Shown: positions 1-12,270, counted from the stretch's first letter. The stretch is 64,000 nucleotides of DNA from Coptis chinensis (GCA_015680905.1 CM027383.1:95368001-95432000); one strand, 5' to 3'. Numbers and translations: made by a program. Notes: generated by a model from the sequence alone, not told the origin.

Positions 1-539
1 TATATCCATGTCCCACAATCAAAGAGAATTTTGGTGCAACCGTGCAACAGAACTACCAAAGTCACACGCCAATGTACTCCCTAACATATGGTTGCGAATG
101 GTCTGGGCTTTTAAAATTCACAGGTTTCTAGCTGGGCTTTAAAGTCTGCTCTGGCAGGCTGATAGTATAGTAGTATCCTTTCTTTTATACTAGAAATTGC
201 CCATGTCTTCGACACGAAAAACGTTCGCGAACACGTTTGAAAGTTTCCGTTCTCTAATATTGGTACAAGTATGCAAACTGAGCTACACATCAGTTGTTCA
301 GTCTTCAATTGTGTGGAATAAAAACAGTAGGGGGCTAATTGAAAAGGGGGTTTCTAAATTATTAATAGAAGGGGAGCTGATTATAATTTCAGTGAGGGAG
401 GTACTTCTCAATTAGATAAATAGAGAGATTAAAATTTGCCTGTTCGATGGTGAGAGTTAGTTCTGGAAAACCCGGCTATCATATAGTGTAGAGATATACA
501 ATAATCTCAAAACAAACTAAATAAGAGATAATATGCCGT
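1..539. other. Left edge, no gene recognised
   Basis: AT-rich sequence with only short open frames on both strands that overlap one another and show no recognisable motif. I see no gene or clear repeat boundary here. Confidence 0.5.
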
Positions 540-662
540 TATGGGTTTATATACTCCAATAACCGACCCAAACCAAACTGATAAAAAACGATTTGGAAAT
601 TGATAATTTCGTTTGCCCTTCACCGAATCAATAAGATATTGGTTTGGTTTCGGGTTTGTTCT
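540..662. repeat. Left half of a CGGTTCGG-type DNA repeat split by copia-1
   Basis: The stretch has repeated CGA/CCAAACC and GGTTTGGTTTCGGG motifs. The same style of sequence resumes right after the copia element at 11965. It ends in GTTCT, which nearly matches GTTAT at 11965-11969, as expected for a 5-bp target duplication with one later mutation. Probably one old non-autonomous DNA element; its left end is not clear. Confidence 0.4.
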
Positions 663-1159
663 TGTTGTGAATAACTAATATCGGAAACAATGTTATCTAC
701 TACAAATAGATCAATCCTACACAAAGATTGATCTTTCTCTCTAGACAAGACTTCAACACTCTCCAAATACTATCCCAACACTTCACAATATCAAATAACA
801 AGCATATAAAGTAAAGAAATTAATGTAAAAGAGAACAAACCACAAGACACGGATATAACGCGGTTCGGCAATGTGCCTAATCCACACGACGAGTTTCAAG
901 TTTTACTAGATGAACAGAGTAACAGGTTACAAGAGCTCTCAATTCACTCACAAATAATAAACACTCACTTACAATCTTTCTCTTTGTTCTAGTATTGGTT
1001 AGGTTAAGTTTTTTAGAGAAAAAAAACTTATGTTTATACTGTTTCCGAAAACAATCGAAGTCCTGCTGAAATACGATGGAGCCTTGGCCAGGCAAAGTTG
1101 AGCGTGCTCGCGCCTGACATACTGTTCGTGAAAAAGAGAAAAACTCTTTTTTCTCTACA
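663..1159 (-). repeat. 3' LTR of copia-1
   Basis: Closely matches 11502-11964 in the same orientation. It carries a stretch of roughly 40 bases (near 730-785) that is absent from the other LTR, so the two have diverged by indel as well as substitution. Confidence 0.85.
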
Positions 1160-1261
1160 TTCTCCACCTCGGTGAGGCTTTAACACATAAAACCAAGCCG
1201 AACACATTCAGCTAGAAGCACTAATCTTCAAAACAACATCCCGAAACTCACCGTCAACCAC

Positions 1262-1490
1262 CCCGAAGGGCCATACCCACAAAGAGTCTTGCCCACAAAG
1301 AGTCACCTACAAAGAGTCTTGCCCACGAAGAACCACCCACAATAAGTCATGCCCACAAAGAGCCACCCACAAAGAGTCATGCGCACAAAGAGCCACCCAC
1401 AAAAAGTCATGCCCACAAAGGGCTATCTTCACAGAGAGTCATGCTCACAAAGAGCAATCACGCCCACGAAGGGTCATGCATACGAAAGGC
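1262..1490. repeat. Tandem repeat, unit about 18 bp and multiples, inside copia-1
   Basis: Variants of GCCCACAAAGAGTCA and CACCCACAAAGAG follow one another about a dozen times. An open frame across it reads as repeated T-K-S-H-P-Q, but it is only the repeat being read through. It lies where the copia reverse transcriptase and RNase H should be, between the pol remnant and the 3' LTR. Confidence 0.8.
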
Positions 1491-1559
1491 ATCAATCAAC
1501 AATGCATGATGAGCCTCCACCATTTGTGGAGTATCTCCAACCAATGTTGGAGCTCAACT

Positions 1560-2150
1560 CCATAGTGAACTTTCTACATATATACAACCCAAAGTTGTCT
1601 TGCCCTTAGGCAATGAAACAAATTCCCAAGTACAAAACTTGTTACGAGCCCCCACCATTTCATGCATATCCACCAACCAATATTTGCAATGACCATCTCT
1701 AACAACTTTTTCGAAGTCGTTTGGTTCATCACCCTCGATATTCAGTGCATAGGCAACCGAGTCCGATCAACCATAATGCTTCACTGGCTTATCATGCCCA
1801 TACTTCGTAACTGGTTTCACACTTCTCTTTGGCTTTGATCTAGCCAAAGCTTGCTGCTCAGGTTGTTGTAGCTCTACTTCTTGTTGAATAGTTCTTTTAT
1901 TGAGAACCTTACTCTTTATAGCTTCCTCTAATGCTTCCATCTCAATCACTTGAGATTCTATAGAATCACCACTATTTCCAGTTTTCTCCGGCCTGCTAAA
2001 ATATAGCACCGAAGTCTTATCAAATGTAACCTCACTGCTGACCAGGAACTTGTGGTTCTCAAGACGCCACAATCCGTATCCATTTTCTCCCTTTGCATAG
2101 CCCAAGAATATAACTTTCTTAGCTTTAGAATCAAGCTTACTATCCTTCAT
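1560..2150 (-). pseudogene. copia-1 pol remnant (post-integrase region)
   Basis: Reading leftward from 2150, the minus strand encodes the conserved segment after the integrase core, with K-A-K-K-V-I-F-L-G-Y and later E-V-T-F-D. After a TGA at about 1767 the same frame continues with a match to the start of the copia reverse transcriptase region (D-E-P-N-D-F, then T-W-E-F-V-S-L-P-K-G). Similarity then stops and the tandem repeat begins. The real element would have the whole reverse transcriptase here, so it has been deleted. Dead fragment. Confidence 0.75.
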
Positions 2151-2210
2151 ATGGTAGTAAGCACTACCATATGAAGGATGGTAGTGCTTACTATCATCCT
2201 TTCAGGGCAG
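2148..2210. repeat. Fold-back filler at the copia/gypsy junction
   Basis: CCTTCATATGGTAGT is followed, after a 4-base AAGC spacer, by its exact reverse complement. AGTAAGCACTAC then has its own reverse complement GTAGTGCTTACT a few bases on. The left part is the copia coding sequence; the right part looks copied back from it. It marks a deletion breakpoint where 5' gypsy and copia integrase sequences were lost. Confidence 0.7.
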
Positions 2211-2217
2211 GCATGAT

Positions 2218-5200
2218 ATGGGAAAGAGGCAGGTTTATCAAGGTAGTGGTTTCGGGTCGCAACAGATGCATAGGCCGGTCATCCAGCAGGCACAACAGTG
2301 GAGGGCACCAGCGGTACATAGGGGTTTGAATGTGGTTAGGCCAGCACAGAGTCTACCAGTTGTGAGACCGACGGGTGGATCACAGATGGCACCGAGGGTA
2401 CCTGCTCCTTCTCAGAACAAATCACCAGCACCGAATGTTAGGCCTCTGGGTCAGAGAGCTAGATTGCAAGCGGTAATACCGCAAGGTACACAGTCAGGAC
2501 GAGAGGGTGTGGTTTGTTATAACTGCGGTGAAGCTGGGCATATCAGGCGGTTTTGTCCCAAGTCCAATTCGGGGGTGGAACAGATACCACATGGCAAGGT
2601 GTATTATCTAGTGCCAGAGGAAGAAGTTGTGGATCTTGATCCAGTCCAAGAGGAAGCCACAGTGTATAATGCGATGGGGGCCGATATCAGTGCTACCGAT
2701 CAAGTGGTTGAAGGTATGGTATGTTTGTTTACACATAAGGTGCATGTCTTGTTTGATACGGGTGCTACTCATTCCTTCATTTCTAAAAATATGGTGGAGA
2801 TTCTTGGTTTGGATGTAGTTAATACCAGGAGGAAGCTTATTTTATCTACTCCTCTAGGAAAGAAAACTATGTTCTTTGAAGTTTGGCACCATTGTGTGAT
2901 AAAGATAGGTGATAGGGAGATGATAGTCGATCTAACGGTGATGGACCTAAAAGATTTTGATATCATAGTAGGGATTAGGGGTGGGCAATGGGCCGGGTCG
3001 GGCTAGCCCGGCCCTAAACATTTAAAGCCCTTCAGATATTATTAGGGTCGGCCCCGCCCCTAAAAGTCGACATAGGGCGGGTCACAAGTCTAAATCTCAA
3101 GCTCGACCACGACCCTAGCCCTTTTAAAGGGCTTTAGGGTGGTCGGGCTTTAGGGCCGGGCTTTTTAGGGCGGGCCTATATATTTTCATTTTTTACTACA
3201 TCGGTTTTAAAACTCATTTATATTACAAAATGTACAATAATCTACAAACTCAAAGTCCAACCAATCTAGTAATAATCTCGTATAAGTCCAAAAATTTAAA
3301 ATGCACATCCACAATCTAATGAACTGAAGTACATCGAGAGTTCGGAATTTGTTCTTCCTTGTACTCAAACCTCACTAAAATTACATTTAACATTGAAATA
3401 CATATACAAATAATTATATTATCATTTTAAAGGAAGAAGTAATAGATATAAAGAAGAAACATAATAGTTTTGGTTAAGGGTCATGGAAGTTGTTAAACTA
3501 TTTGTAATATCATAAATTATTTCTATAATAGATTCAAACAAATATAATATTACATTTCTTCTAATTTAAAAGTGATTCAAGCTTTGTATATGGAAATGAA
3601 AATATTAGCTTTTGAACAAGTGATGGAGAAAGGTTTGAGATTACAAATGTCATTTTTCTGACAAAGGGTGTTTTTTGGTTTCTATGTTACAAATGTGCGC
3701 TCAGATTTTGCTTTAATGGTGTGGAAGGAAACCTTTAGTTTTAGACTTGGCTTGGATGTGAATAAAAATATAATTTATAAGAAATAAGTGAGAAAAGAAA
3801 TTGAGAATAATAAGTTATGGACTTTGACTTGATGATCAAAGGAATAAAGTCTTATTTTTTATTAGGCTAGTGCTCATTGTTCTTCATGGCTGCTAAGTTG
3901 ACAAGTTTTTGTTATATAAAATAAGTTATTGGAAGTACCTTTGGGTGTAAGTGATAAATTACAAAGGACAATGTTATTTTAATTGAAAATATTTAACAAA
4001 GAGTTAGACAATTATGGTATGTGTATTTATAGTGAAAGTATGAAACAGGGCCGATTAGGGCTTGGTTAGGGCTTGGTTAGGGTCGGGCCTATGTTTTAGA
4101 ATCTTAGCCCTAGCCCTGCCCTAGAAGGCATTAGGGCCGGCCCGGCCCGGCCCTAAACTCTGTGAGGGCTTTAGTTGTTAGGGCTTTATAGGGCTTAGGG
4201 TCGGGTCGGTCAGGGCCGGGTTAGGGTCGTTAGGGCCAAATTCCCACCCCTAGTAGGGATGGATTTGTTAGGAAAGTATCATGCCCATGTAGATTGTTTT
4301 ACAAAAACAGTGATTTTTAGAGTACTGGGACAGCCGGAGTTTGTGTTTAAGGGGATTAGAAATTCGGTATCTCGGGTTATGAAGGCCAAGTCTAACTTCA
4401 AGTATGATAGATACGGATTGTTAGTTGGTCTTAGTCTCCAAGGGCCGAAGTTCGAATCTTCTGAGCTTGTTCCCGTGGTTCGTGAGTTTGCGGCAGTGTT
4501 CCCAGATGCATTGCCGGGATTGCCTCCCTGGCGTGAGATAGATTTTGTAATAGATCTAATGTGGGAACGTCGCCTATTTCGATGATTCCTTATCGAATGG
4601 CTCCTCTTGAAATGAGAGAACTCAAGTCCCAATTAGATGAATTGAAAAGATTGGGATTTATAAGGGAAAGCCAGTCACTGCACCTTGGGGAGCACCGGTG
4701 TTATTTGTGAAGAAGAAGGATGGGTCGTTTAGGTTATGTGTGGATTATCGGAAGTTAAATAATGTGACTATCAAGAACAAATATCCGTTGCCTAGAATCA
4801 ATGACCTATTTGATCAGTTAAGGGGTGCCAAGTATTTCTCGAAGATAGATCTCAGAACAGGCTACCATCAGATGAGAATTCGAGAAGAAGATACAAAGAA
4901 GACGGCTTTCCGAACACGGCTAGGGCACTTTGAATTTTTGGTGTTACCATTTGGATTGACAAATGCACCCACCGCATTTATGGATCTCATGCACCGAAAG
5001 TGATGTGGAAATACTTAGATCAATTTGTTATCGATTCATAGATGACATATTGATTTATTCCAAGACTAGAAATAAACATAAGGAACACTTGAGGATTGTT
5101 TTCCAAATATTAGTTGATCATCAGCTTTATGCCAAGTTTAGTAAATGTGAGTTCTGGTTGAATGAGATGAAGTTTTTAGGGCATGTTGTATCGGAGAATG

Positions 5201-7363
5201 AAATAAAAGTTGATGGTTCAAAGATAGAGGCAGTGAATAATTGGCCGAGACCGACGTCAGCAATGGAAATCAAAAGTTTCTTGGGACTGGCAGGTTATTA
5301 TCATCGTTTTGTATAATGATTCTCTAGCATAGCGTCGTCCTTAACTAAATTGACGCAAAAGGATGTGAAGTTTGAATGGTCGGAGGCATGTGAAAAAGCC
5401 TTCCAAGAACTAAAGACTCGATTGATAACAGTGCCAGTTTTGACTATCCCAGATCCAGAGAAGAGTTATGTGATTTATACTGATGCCTCTAACACCGGGT
5501 TAGGATGTGTCTTAATGCAAGAAGGTCAAGTGATAGCGTATGCGTCTAGACAATTGAATGCCCATGAGAAGAATTATCCTACTCATGACTTGGAGTTAGC
5601 TGCGATTATTCATGCTCTAAGGATATGGAGGCATTATGTGTATGGTGAGAAGTTTGAAATATTCTCTGATCACAAGAGTCTCCAGTACTTGTTTTCACAG
5701 AAAGAATTGAATATGAGGCAGAGGAGATGGGTTGAGTACATGGAGGATTATACGTTATCATTGCAATACCATCCGGGTAAAGCAAATGTAGTTGCTGATG
5801 CATTGAGTAGAAAGCGAGAACATGTTTGTGCTCAGATGATGATGAAGGAGTGGAAATTGCTGGAGTATGCTGCTTCTTATGGTTTTGAAGTCACGGGAAA
5901 TGGAAGTAGAGATCCTCAGAAGTGTTGTTATTTAGCACAGATGACAGTGACGGCAGAAAACACCTTAGTTCAGGAGATTGTGAATGCCCATAATACATCA
6001 AAGGATGGACCTAGGTACCGAGGATATGTGGATAATGCCGAGGATGTTGATTGGGAAAAATACGGAGACGAAAGTATCAGATTCAGAGGAAGGATTTGGG
6101 TACCTTTTGATCACTCTTTGAGGAATGATATCTTGAGTGAAGCACATAGATCGAAGTATACAATTCATCCTGGCGGTACTAAAATGTACAGAGATCTGCG
6201 TCGTCAGTTTTGGTGGCCGGGAATGAAGCGACACATTGCGGAATATGTTAAGAAATGTGCCACATGCCAACAGGTGAAAACTGAACACCATAGACCACCT
6301 AGTCTTCTTAAACCTCTGGAGATTTCGGAATGGAAGTGGGAGCATATAACCATGGATTTTGTATCTGGGTTACCGAGGACCAGTGAGGGAATGGATTCTA
6401 TATAGGTCATTGTTGATAGGCTGACCAAGTCTGCCCATTTCATACCTGTTAAGACTACTTACTCTGCTGAAAAGCTAAGTAGAACCTACATGTCATAGGT
6501 ACTGAGGTTGTATGGGGCACCATTATCGATAATTTCAGATAGAGGTACTCAATTTACCGGTTCATTTTGGAGAAGTCTTCAAAGGGAATTGGGAACCAAA
6601 CTGAAATTCAGCACTGCATTTCATCCGCAAACCGATGGGCAATCAGAATGAGTCATTCAAATCATAGAAGATATGCTTCGTGCTTGCGTGCTTGATTTTG
6701 GGGGTAGTTGGAAGACTCATTTGGCATTGGCTAAGTTTGCTTACAATAACAGTTACCAATCTAGTATTGGTACGACACCGTTTGAAGCGTTGTATGGCAG
6801 ACCTTGCAGAACACCTCTTTGCTGGATTGAAACCGGAGATAGTATTATGTTGGGGCCAGAGATGGTTAGTGACACCACCGAGAAGATTAGAGTGATACGA
6901 AATCGGTTGCTCACAGCCCAGAGTCTTCAGAAAAGCTATACGGATAGGCGTAGACGTCCCTTGGAATTTTATGAAGGTGACAGGGTATTTTTGAAAGTAT
7001 CTCCGAAGAAGGGAATTTAGAGGTTTGGGATGAAAATGAAACTTGCACCTAGATATGTGGGACCGTTTCCGATTATTCAGAAGATCGGAGTTAGCGTATA
7101 GGCTTGAGTTACCGGAAAGGCTATCACGTGTCCATAACGTGTTCCATATTTCGATACTACGCAAGTATGAGCCTGATCCCCTACATGTTGTCGATTTGGA
7201 ATTGTTGGAGTTAGAAGAAGACATTACCTATCCGGAAGGACCCATTCAAATCCTAGATACGAGAGAGAAGAGATTGAGGTCAAAGGTCATTCCCTTGGTA
7301 AAGGTCTTATGGAGGAATCACAATGTGGATGAAGCAACATGGGAGAAAGAATCGATATGAGGC
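2218..7363 (+). pseudogene. gypsy-1 gag-pol, broken
   Basis: Visible in order: zinc knuckle C-Y-N-C-G-E-A-G-H-I-R-R-F-C at about 2515-2560; aspartic protease F-D-T-G-A-T-H-S at about 2752, whose distal part resumes after the hAT insert (D-F-D-I-I-V-G, then M-D-L-L-G-K-Y-H-A); reverse transcriptase 4698-5316 with the F-I-D-D catalytic box; RNase H 5350-5810 with T-D-A-S; integrase zinc finger and core 6100-6990 with S-D-R-G-T-Q-F; and a terminal chromodomain-like segment near 7300 (V-L-W-R-N-H-N). Breaks: a frameshift near 5000, stops near 5316, 6402, 6497 and 6648, and a stop at 7018. No protein can be made across it. Confidence 0.85.
2976..4252. mobile_element. Non-autonomous hAT element inside the gypsy-1 protease
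   Basis: Starts TAGGGGTGGGCAA and ends TTCCCACCCCTA, an imperfect terminal inverted repeat. It is flanked on both sides by the identical 8 bases GTAGGGAT (2968-2975 and 4253-4260), the hAT target-site length. Removing the insert and one duplicate restores the protease frame. Both ends are dense in GGGC/GGCC repeats; the middle is AT-rich and has no transposase. Length 1277 bp. Confidence 0.9.
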
Positions 7364-7439
7364 AACAATATCCAGAATTGTTCGAGAACTAAGGTATGAT
7401 TTAATTTCGAGGACGAAATTTCTTTTAAGGAGGGTAGGA

Positions 7440-10400
7440 TGTAAATACTCAAATTCTCGTTAAGGGTATTTTCATAAATTACATAGCAAACCTAGGGACA
7501 TTTATGTAATTGGTTGGTCGGGTTTACATTTCAAACGTACATAAATTAATGAAACTTAACTCCGACTCATAAGCCACGTTAGGTAAGCAACTCATATACG
7601 AAAATTTGACAAAAATGTCGGTTAGCGGCTTTTCTGCGTTCGAAGTTGGCACGAGTTAACAGCTTACACGCATGAGTGGGTTATCGTTATAGCCTGCGGT
7701 GGGATAGAATGTAGAAGATTAAATTAAGCTAGATGGGCCGAAAAATAATTACGACGCTAAGTCAAATTTGTTAGTGGTTAGGAGTTTAAGTATGACTTTA
7801 AGCCTAATTTGGACATCTTGGGCTTGAGCCTTAATTAGCTTAACAAGTAAAGACAAAAAAAATAAAAATAAAAACTTATCGCACCAGACAAAACAAAATC
7901 GCACGACACCAAAATCGCACCCAATTCTCCAATTTCGCCACCTCTTAAAACCTAGGAGAGAGAACCTTCAATTCTCCCCAATTTCAGGGATTAAAACAAA
8001 GAATTCGAACACCCAATCCTTAACAACAGTAAACGCGAGTGTGGGGATTCAAAAATTGATTGGAATTTCGTCGTATTCCCGCGAAAGGTGAGTTTAATTT
8101 CGTTTCAAATTAATATTTAGATTTAATTTTGATAGCTTGAGGGTGTATTGATGAAATTGATTTAACTGGAGGTGTTGAATGTCGGCAGTAGCAGTTTGGA
8201 AGAGCTAGAGTTGAGTGGATTATCGGTGGAGCCGAAAGCTAAGGAGAGATTTTTTTGGCTTGGTAAGAATTGTATATATTCATTCTATTTTGAGAAGTTA
8301 TGTTAGTTATATATTTGTTTAGGATTAAGTCGAGTGAGGAACGATGAATAAGGAACACAACCGTAATTGTAGTTATATTTAATAGGAATCGAAGGGTGTG
8401 GAATTTGTTGTAGTTGGAAATTTGGAAGTGATATGATTGGTGTTGACGTGAGGTACAGTGCTAGAAATGGCCTGTAGCTCTGTCAACTGTAGTTAGAGAA
8501 AAAAAATTCGGAAACCAAATTCGTAGTATCGAGATTTCTTCTCGGCTTGCGTTAAATAAGAATTTCTCATTAGTTGATCAATTCTAATAACCGACGTATA
8601 TGTATATGATGTTATAGGAGTTAAATAAGAGTGGATTCGGTTAAGTAGGCTGGATTCGGTTAATTGGGCTTGAGGAGAACGGAGCTTGCTAAGGTAGGAA
8701 CTTACGTACCAATATATTGCATGCTTATTTTCATGCATGATTTGATTGTTTTAAATTGGGAAAGATAGTTTGCGTATCAACCATGCATGTATATGTGATA
8801 TTCATGTTTTGCATTGTATTTACTCGATATAAACTAAATATATGAATAGCTTTTGTGTGAAATGGTTTTGCGAAATCTGGGTAGTGGGGATTTATTTTCT
8901 TTGTTAAAAGAGCAAAACTGGTTTTGGGAAGGGTTCTCGTCTCTTGTCTCAGTAAGGAGACAGAGAGATGGATTTTGTAATGCGGGTAAGGATTACCCGG
9001 TTGTTTGTAACTATGTGTGAGGTTCTGGATTGTTCCACGGATGGTTCGTTGTTATTTACGATGATTCGCCGTTTGGGAATCATCGATTGTCATTTACTAT
9101 GATTGGCCCATTTGGGAGTCATTGGTTGCATTACTCGATTGTTGGAAATCCAGGAACTCACACATACATAACCAACATTTTTAAAATAAAAACTAAATAT
9201 GTATCTATATTATTTGGAAATAACCGGTAATACGAGTATATATATATTACTATGCTTATCACGAGGGGATTTAGAAAAGGAATTGTGAATTCCTATAAAG
9301 AAGAAACTGTTGTCGCATTTCCGGAGACGGCAGTTCGCTTTAGGATTCCAACTGTGGTGTACACCTTTCGAGGTGGTGGGCCACCTTTAAAGGGATGCAT
9401 CACTGGATGTAGTCCGGGAATTCCTTTTCTACTTTTCTAGATAACCCTGTTTGTACGTGTCACGTTGTATGGTGCTTAGCTTGTGTGAGGTTACATGTTA
9501 CCTCGATGAGGTTTAGATGTGAGGAGTGAGAGTTTAGTCCACTCCTGGATGTGTGTCAGGATCCTGAGCAGTCTGCAGTCGTCGAACGGTTGACCACCGT
9601 AAGTTAGGTGACAGCTCGTATGGGGGTCGTGGTTACAGGGCCCACCTGAGCCCTAAAAGCTTTGGGGATTTTTTGTGTAAACGAAACACAACAACGGCAT
9701 TTCAGCTCCCTGCCGGTAAAATCAAGAAAACAACGGTGCATGGTTCACACTGGAAAGTACTGAACCGAGATATGCCTGTGACTGGGGCTGAGTACCAGTC
9801 GTACCCTCACCATTCTAATAGGATGCAACGACCACAATAGTTGTATGATGATTGTGAAAAACTCTATTTTGAATATTAAAGAAGCATGCCGATATGATTG
9901 ATGTTAGCTAGTGATTTATTATATAGTCACGATATTTTGATTATTATTATGGAAAAACCTGCATGTTTTAAATGTTTTGCTATAAATAATCTATTTATTG
10001 GCTATGTGCGTTTCTACTGGGCATAGTTGTTTGCTCATCCTACATTAACATTTCAGACGAGCCAGTTGAGGAGGAGATTTTCCCTACCACCGATGATGAT
10101 GGGTATGGGGATTTGGGTGGTTTCCCCCATGCTTGACGAGGGACAGAGTCAAATTCATATTTTGGGTTGTATAGAGATAGTCTAGTTCATTTTTGGTTGT
10201 ATATATAGAGAGCTCCGCTCATTTTGATGTATACTCGATATAATTGAGTAACCGATACTCTTAAACATTTTGTGGATATATGTATATACATCACTGTTGT
10301 GTATAACGTAGATTTGTATATATATATGGTTGTTGGAAGAATGAATGTTGGGATTTCCAGGTTATGACAGGTTGTAATATACGAAACATCGATTAAACAA

Positions 10401-10498
10401 ATGAAACTCCGCTGAAATTTCAATAGAATCGTGATAGTGACTGCCTCGAGATTCAACTCTACGTCGTTGGGATGTGTGTTGGGTCTCGGGGCGTTACA
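7440..10498 (+). repeat. 3' LTR of gypsy-1 (3.06 kb)
   Basis: Begins TGTAAATACTC right after the purine-rich tract and ends GGGCGTTACA immediately before copia sequence. No partner LTR exists in the window. No coding capacity; the open frames inside are short. Confidence 0.8.
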
Positions 10499-11361
10499 TT
10501 GATTCTGCACTGCTTGACATAGACACAGTGCTCGTAGAATTACATACTTGGTTTCTCCAAGTCTTTCAGTAGCCCTCGCTTGCACAACTCAGACAATCCC
10601 TTTTAGCTCATATGCCCAAGGTGCATATTCCATAATTTTGTGCACTTAGAATCATCACCACATGTACCCACTGCTACATTGCCTATCACTGTACTACCCA
10701 ACAAAGTATACAAGTTTTCATGTCTTTGACCCTTCATAATGTCTAAAGAGCCACTAAGGATCTTTAGGACTCTACCATTTCCCACAAACTTATGGCCTTT
10801 GTAATCCAAGGTACCAAGAGAAATGAGGTTCTTCTTTAATTCAGGAACATGCATCACATCGGTTAAAGTCTTCACCACACCATCATGCATCTTGACCCGT
10901 ATGGTTCCAATTCCTACCGTCTTACAAGCAACGTCATTACCCATCAAAACGGAACCTCCACTCAAGTTCTCATAGGTAGCAAACCACTTCCTATATGGAC
11001 ACATGTGGTAGGAACACCCGGAATCAAGAATCCACTTTTCGGTCATGTGGTCATTTTGTGTAGACACCGAAAGACTTACATCATTCCCATCGAAGCCAGA
11101 AGCAAGACTTGCTTCACTAACATCCTCATTCTCAAACTTACCACTAATCTTGTTACTCTTTTTCGGGCTAGGGTAATCACATAGATAATGCCTCTTTTCC
11201 TTGCAATTGTAGCACCGTACATGTTTTAAAGGCTTCTTAGAACTACCCTTCCACTTGCTTGTGGAAGTCATCTCATTTGACATCACCCTCGCCGTCTTTT
11301 CTTGTGCCTCTTTATCAAACTTCTCTCCTTCAAACCTTGCATTTGATATCTTGGGAGCCAT
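10499..11361 (-). pseudogene. copia-1 gag-protease fragment
   Basis: Starts at 11361 with M-A-P-K-I-S, a typical copia Gag N-terminus, then jumps at once to the Gag C-terminus. The zinc knuckle [12 protein letters not shown] has its second spacing altered (R instead of G before H). The protease active site [11 protein letters not shown] is present, followed by the GAG-pre-integrase segment ([10 protein letters not shown]) and further matching sequence, past a stop, as far as the gypsy junction at 10499. Roughly 200 residues of Gag are missing compared with the usual family length, and everything after the pre-integrase zinc region is lost. Confidence 0.8.
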
Positions 11362-11487
11362 TTTTCAAGTCACACACAATAACCCAAAAATTATTTCACT
11401 TGAGAATTTTATCGAACATCTTGTCTACACAAATTTCGAGCATTATGGTTCTTCACAAAAACTCAAAATCCTAGGTCGTAAATCTAA

Positions 11488-11499
11488 GCTCCGATACCA
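11488..11499 (-). other. Primer-binding site of copia-1
   Basis: The minus strand reads TGGTATCGGAGC just inside the 5' LTR, one base off the TGGTATCAGAGC that is complementary to the 3' end of initiator tRNA-Met and used by many plant copia elements. Confidence 0.8.
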
Positions 11500-11501
11500 A
11501 T

Positions 11502-11964
11502 TGTTGTAAATAACTAACAGCAGAAACAATGCTATCTACTACAAATAGATCAACCCTACACAAGGATTGATCCTTCACAATATCAAATAACAAGCATATA
11601 AAGTAAAGAAATTAATGTAAAAGAGAACAAACCACAAGACACGGATATAAAACGTGGTTCGATAATGTGCCTAATCTACACGACAAGTTCCAAGCTTTAC
11701 TAGATGCACAAAGTAACAGGTTACAAGAGCTCTCAATTCACTCACAAATAATAAACACTCACTCTCAACCTTTCTCTCTGTTCTAGTATTAGTTATGTTA
11801 AGTTTTTAGAAAACAAAAACTTATGTTTATAATGTTTTCGAAAACAGTCAAAGTCTTGCTGAAATACGGTGGAGCGCGGGCACGCCCTTGGCCAGGCAAA
11901 GTCGAGCGCGTGCGTGCCTAACATACTGTTCGTGAAAGAGAGAAAAACTTTTTTTTTCTCTACA
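11502..11964 (-). repeat. 5' LTR of copia-1
   Basis: Partner of 663-1159, beginning TGTTGTAAATAAC and ending TCTACA. It is about 34 bp shorter, through loss of one internal stretch. Confidence 0.85.
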
Positions 11965-12270
11965 GTTATCCACCGAACCGATAAGATGATATTTTAATAA
12001 TATTTATGATTAATTTTGTATATGTTTATCAATTGTGTGTATGAAATTAATCGATTTAATTTAGGATTTCATTGATTTTATAGTTTTCGGTTTGGGTCAT
12101 TTTAGTTTCGGTTTGTAGTATATTTTATCGGTTCGGTTAAGTTAGGTTTTGGGTTTCAATTTTCTTATTGATTTCGGTTCGGTTTCGGATTCCCAATTTT
12201 TTTATCGGTTCAGATTCGGATTTTTCAGAATCCAACCCAAATTGATCTATTGACAACCTATATGCAGTAA
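11965..12270. repeat. Right half of the CGGTTCGG-type DNA repeat
   Basis: Continues the sequence type interrupted at 662, with many TCGGTTCGG and TTCGGTTTGGG motifs. It ends near CCAAATTGATCTATTGACAA, whose complement (TTGTCAATAGATC) resembles hAT-type MITE termini. The matching left terminus was not found. Confidence 0.4.

Larger units (their letters stand above)
2211..10498 (+). mobile_element. Ty3/gypsy chromovirus (Tekay/Del-like), 5' truncated
   Basis: Domain order is Gag zinc knuckle, protease, reverse transcriptase, RNase H, integrase and a C-terminal chromodomain-like tail, followed by a purine tract (TTTAAGGAGGG) and a 3-kb 3' LTR that starts TGTAAATACTC and ends GGGCGTTACA. Order, long LTR and C-terminal domain fit the Tekay/Del chromovirus lineage. 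The 5' LTR and the N-terminal half of Gag are gone. At the right end the minus-strand copia reading resumes at once (10499), so this element inserted into copia-1. Internal stops and a hAT insertion make it inactive. Confidence 0.85.
663..11964 (-). mobile_element. Ty1/copia LTR retrotransposon (copia-1), disrupted
   Basis: Two direct LTR copies (663-1159 and 11502-11964) both run from TGTTGT to TCTACA. The element reads on the minus strand: a primer-binding site lies inside the right LTR, a zinc-knuckle Gag and protease follow leftward, and a purine-rich tract (GGTGGAGAA on the minus strand) abuts the left LTR. Flanks are GTTCT and GTTAT. The inside is badly broken. Most of Gag is missing, the integrase core was lost where a gypsy element entered, and reverse transcriptase/RNase H is replaced by a tandem repeat. 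The Gag, protease and post-integrase motifs resemble the Tork/Tnt1 group (family knowledge). It cannot be autonomous. Confidence 0.85.

Noticed and set aside
1349..1609. Repetitive small protein rich in T-K-S-H-P-Q
   Set aside because: It is the tandem repeat inside copia-1 being read through; there is no conserved frame beyond the repeat.
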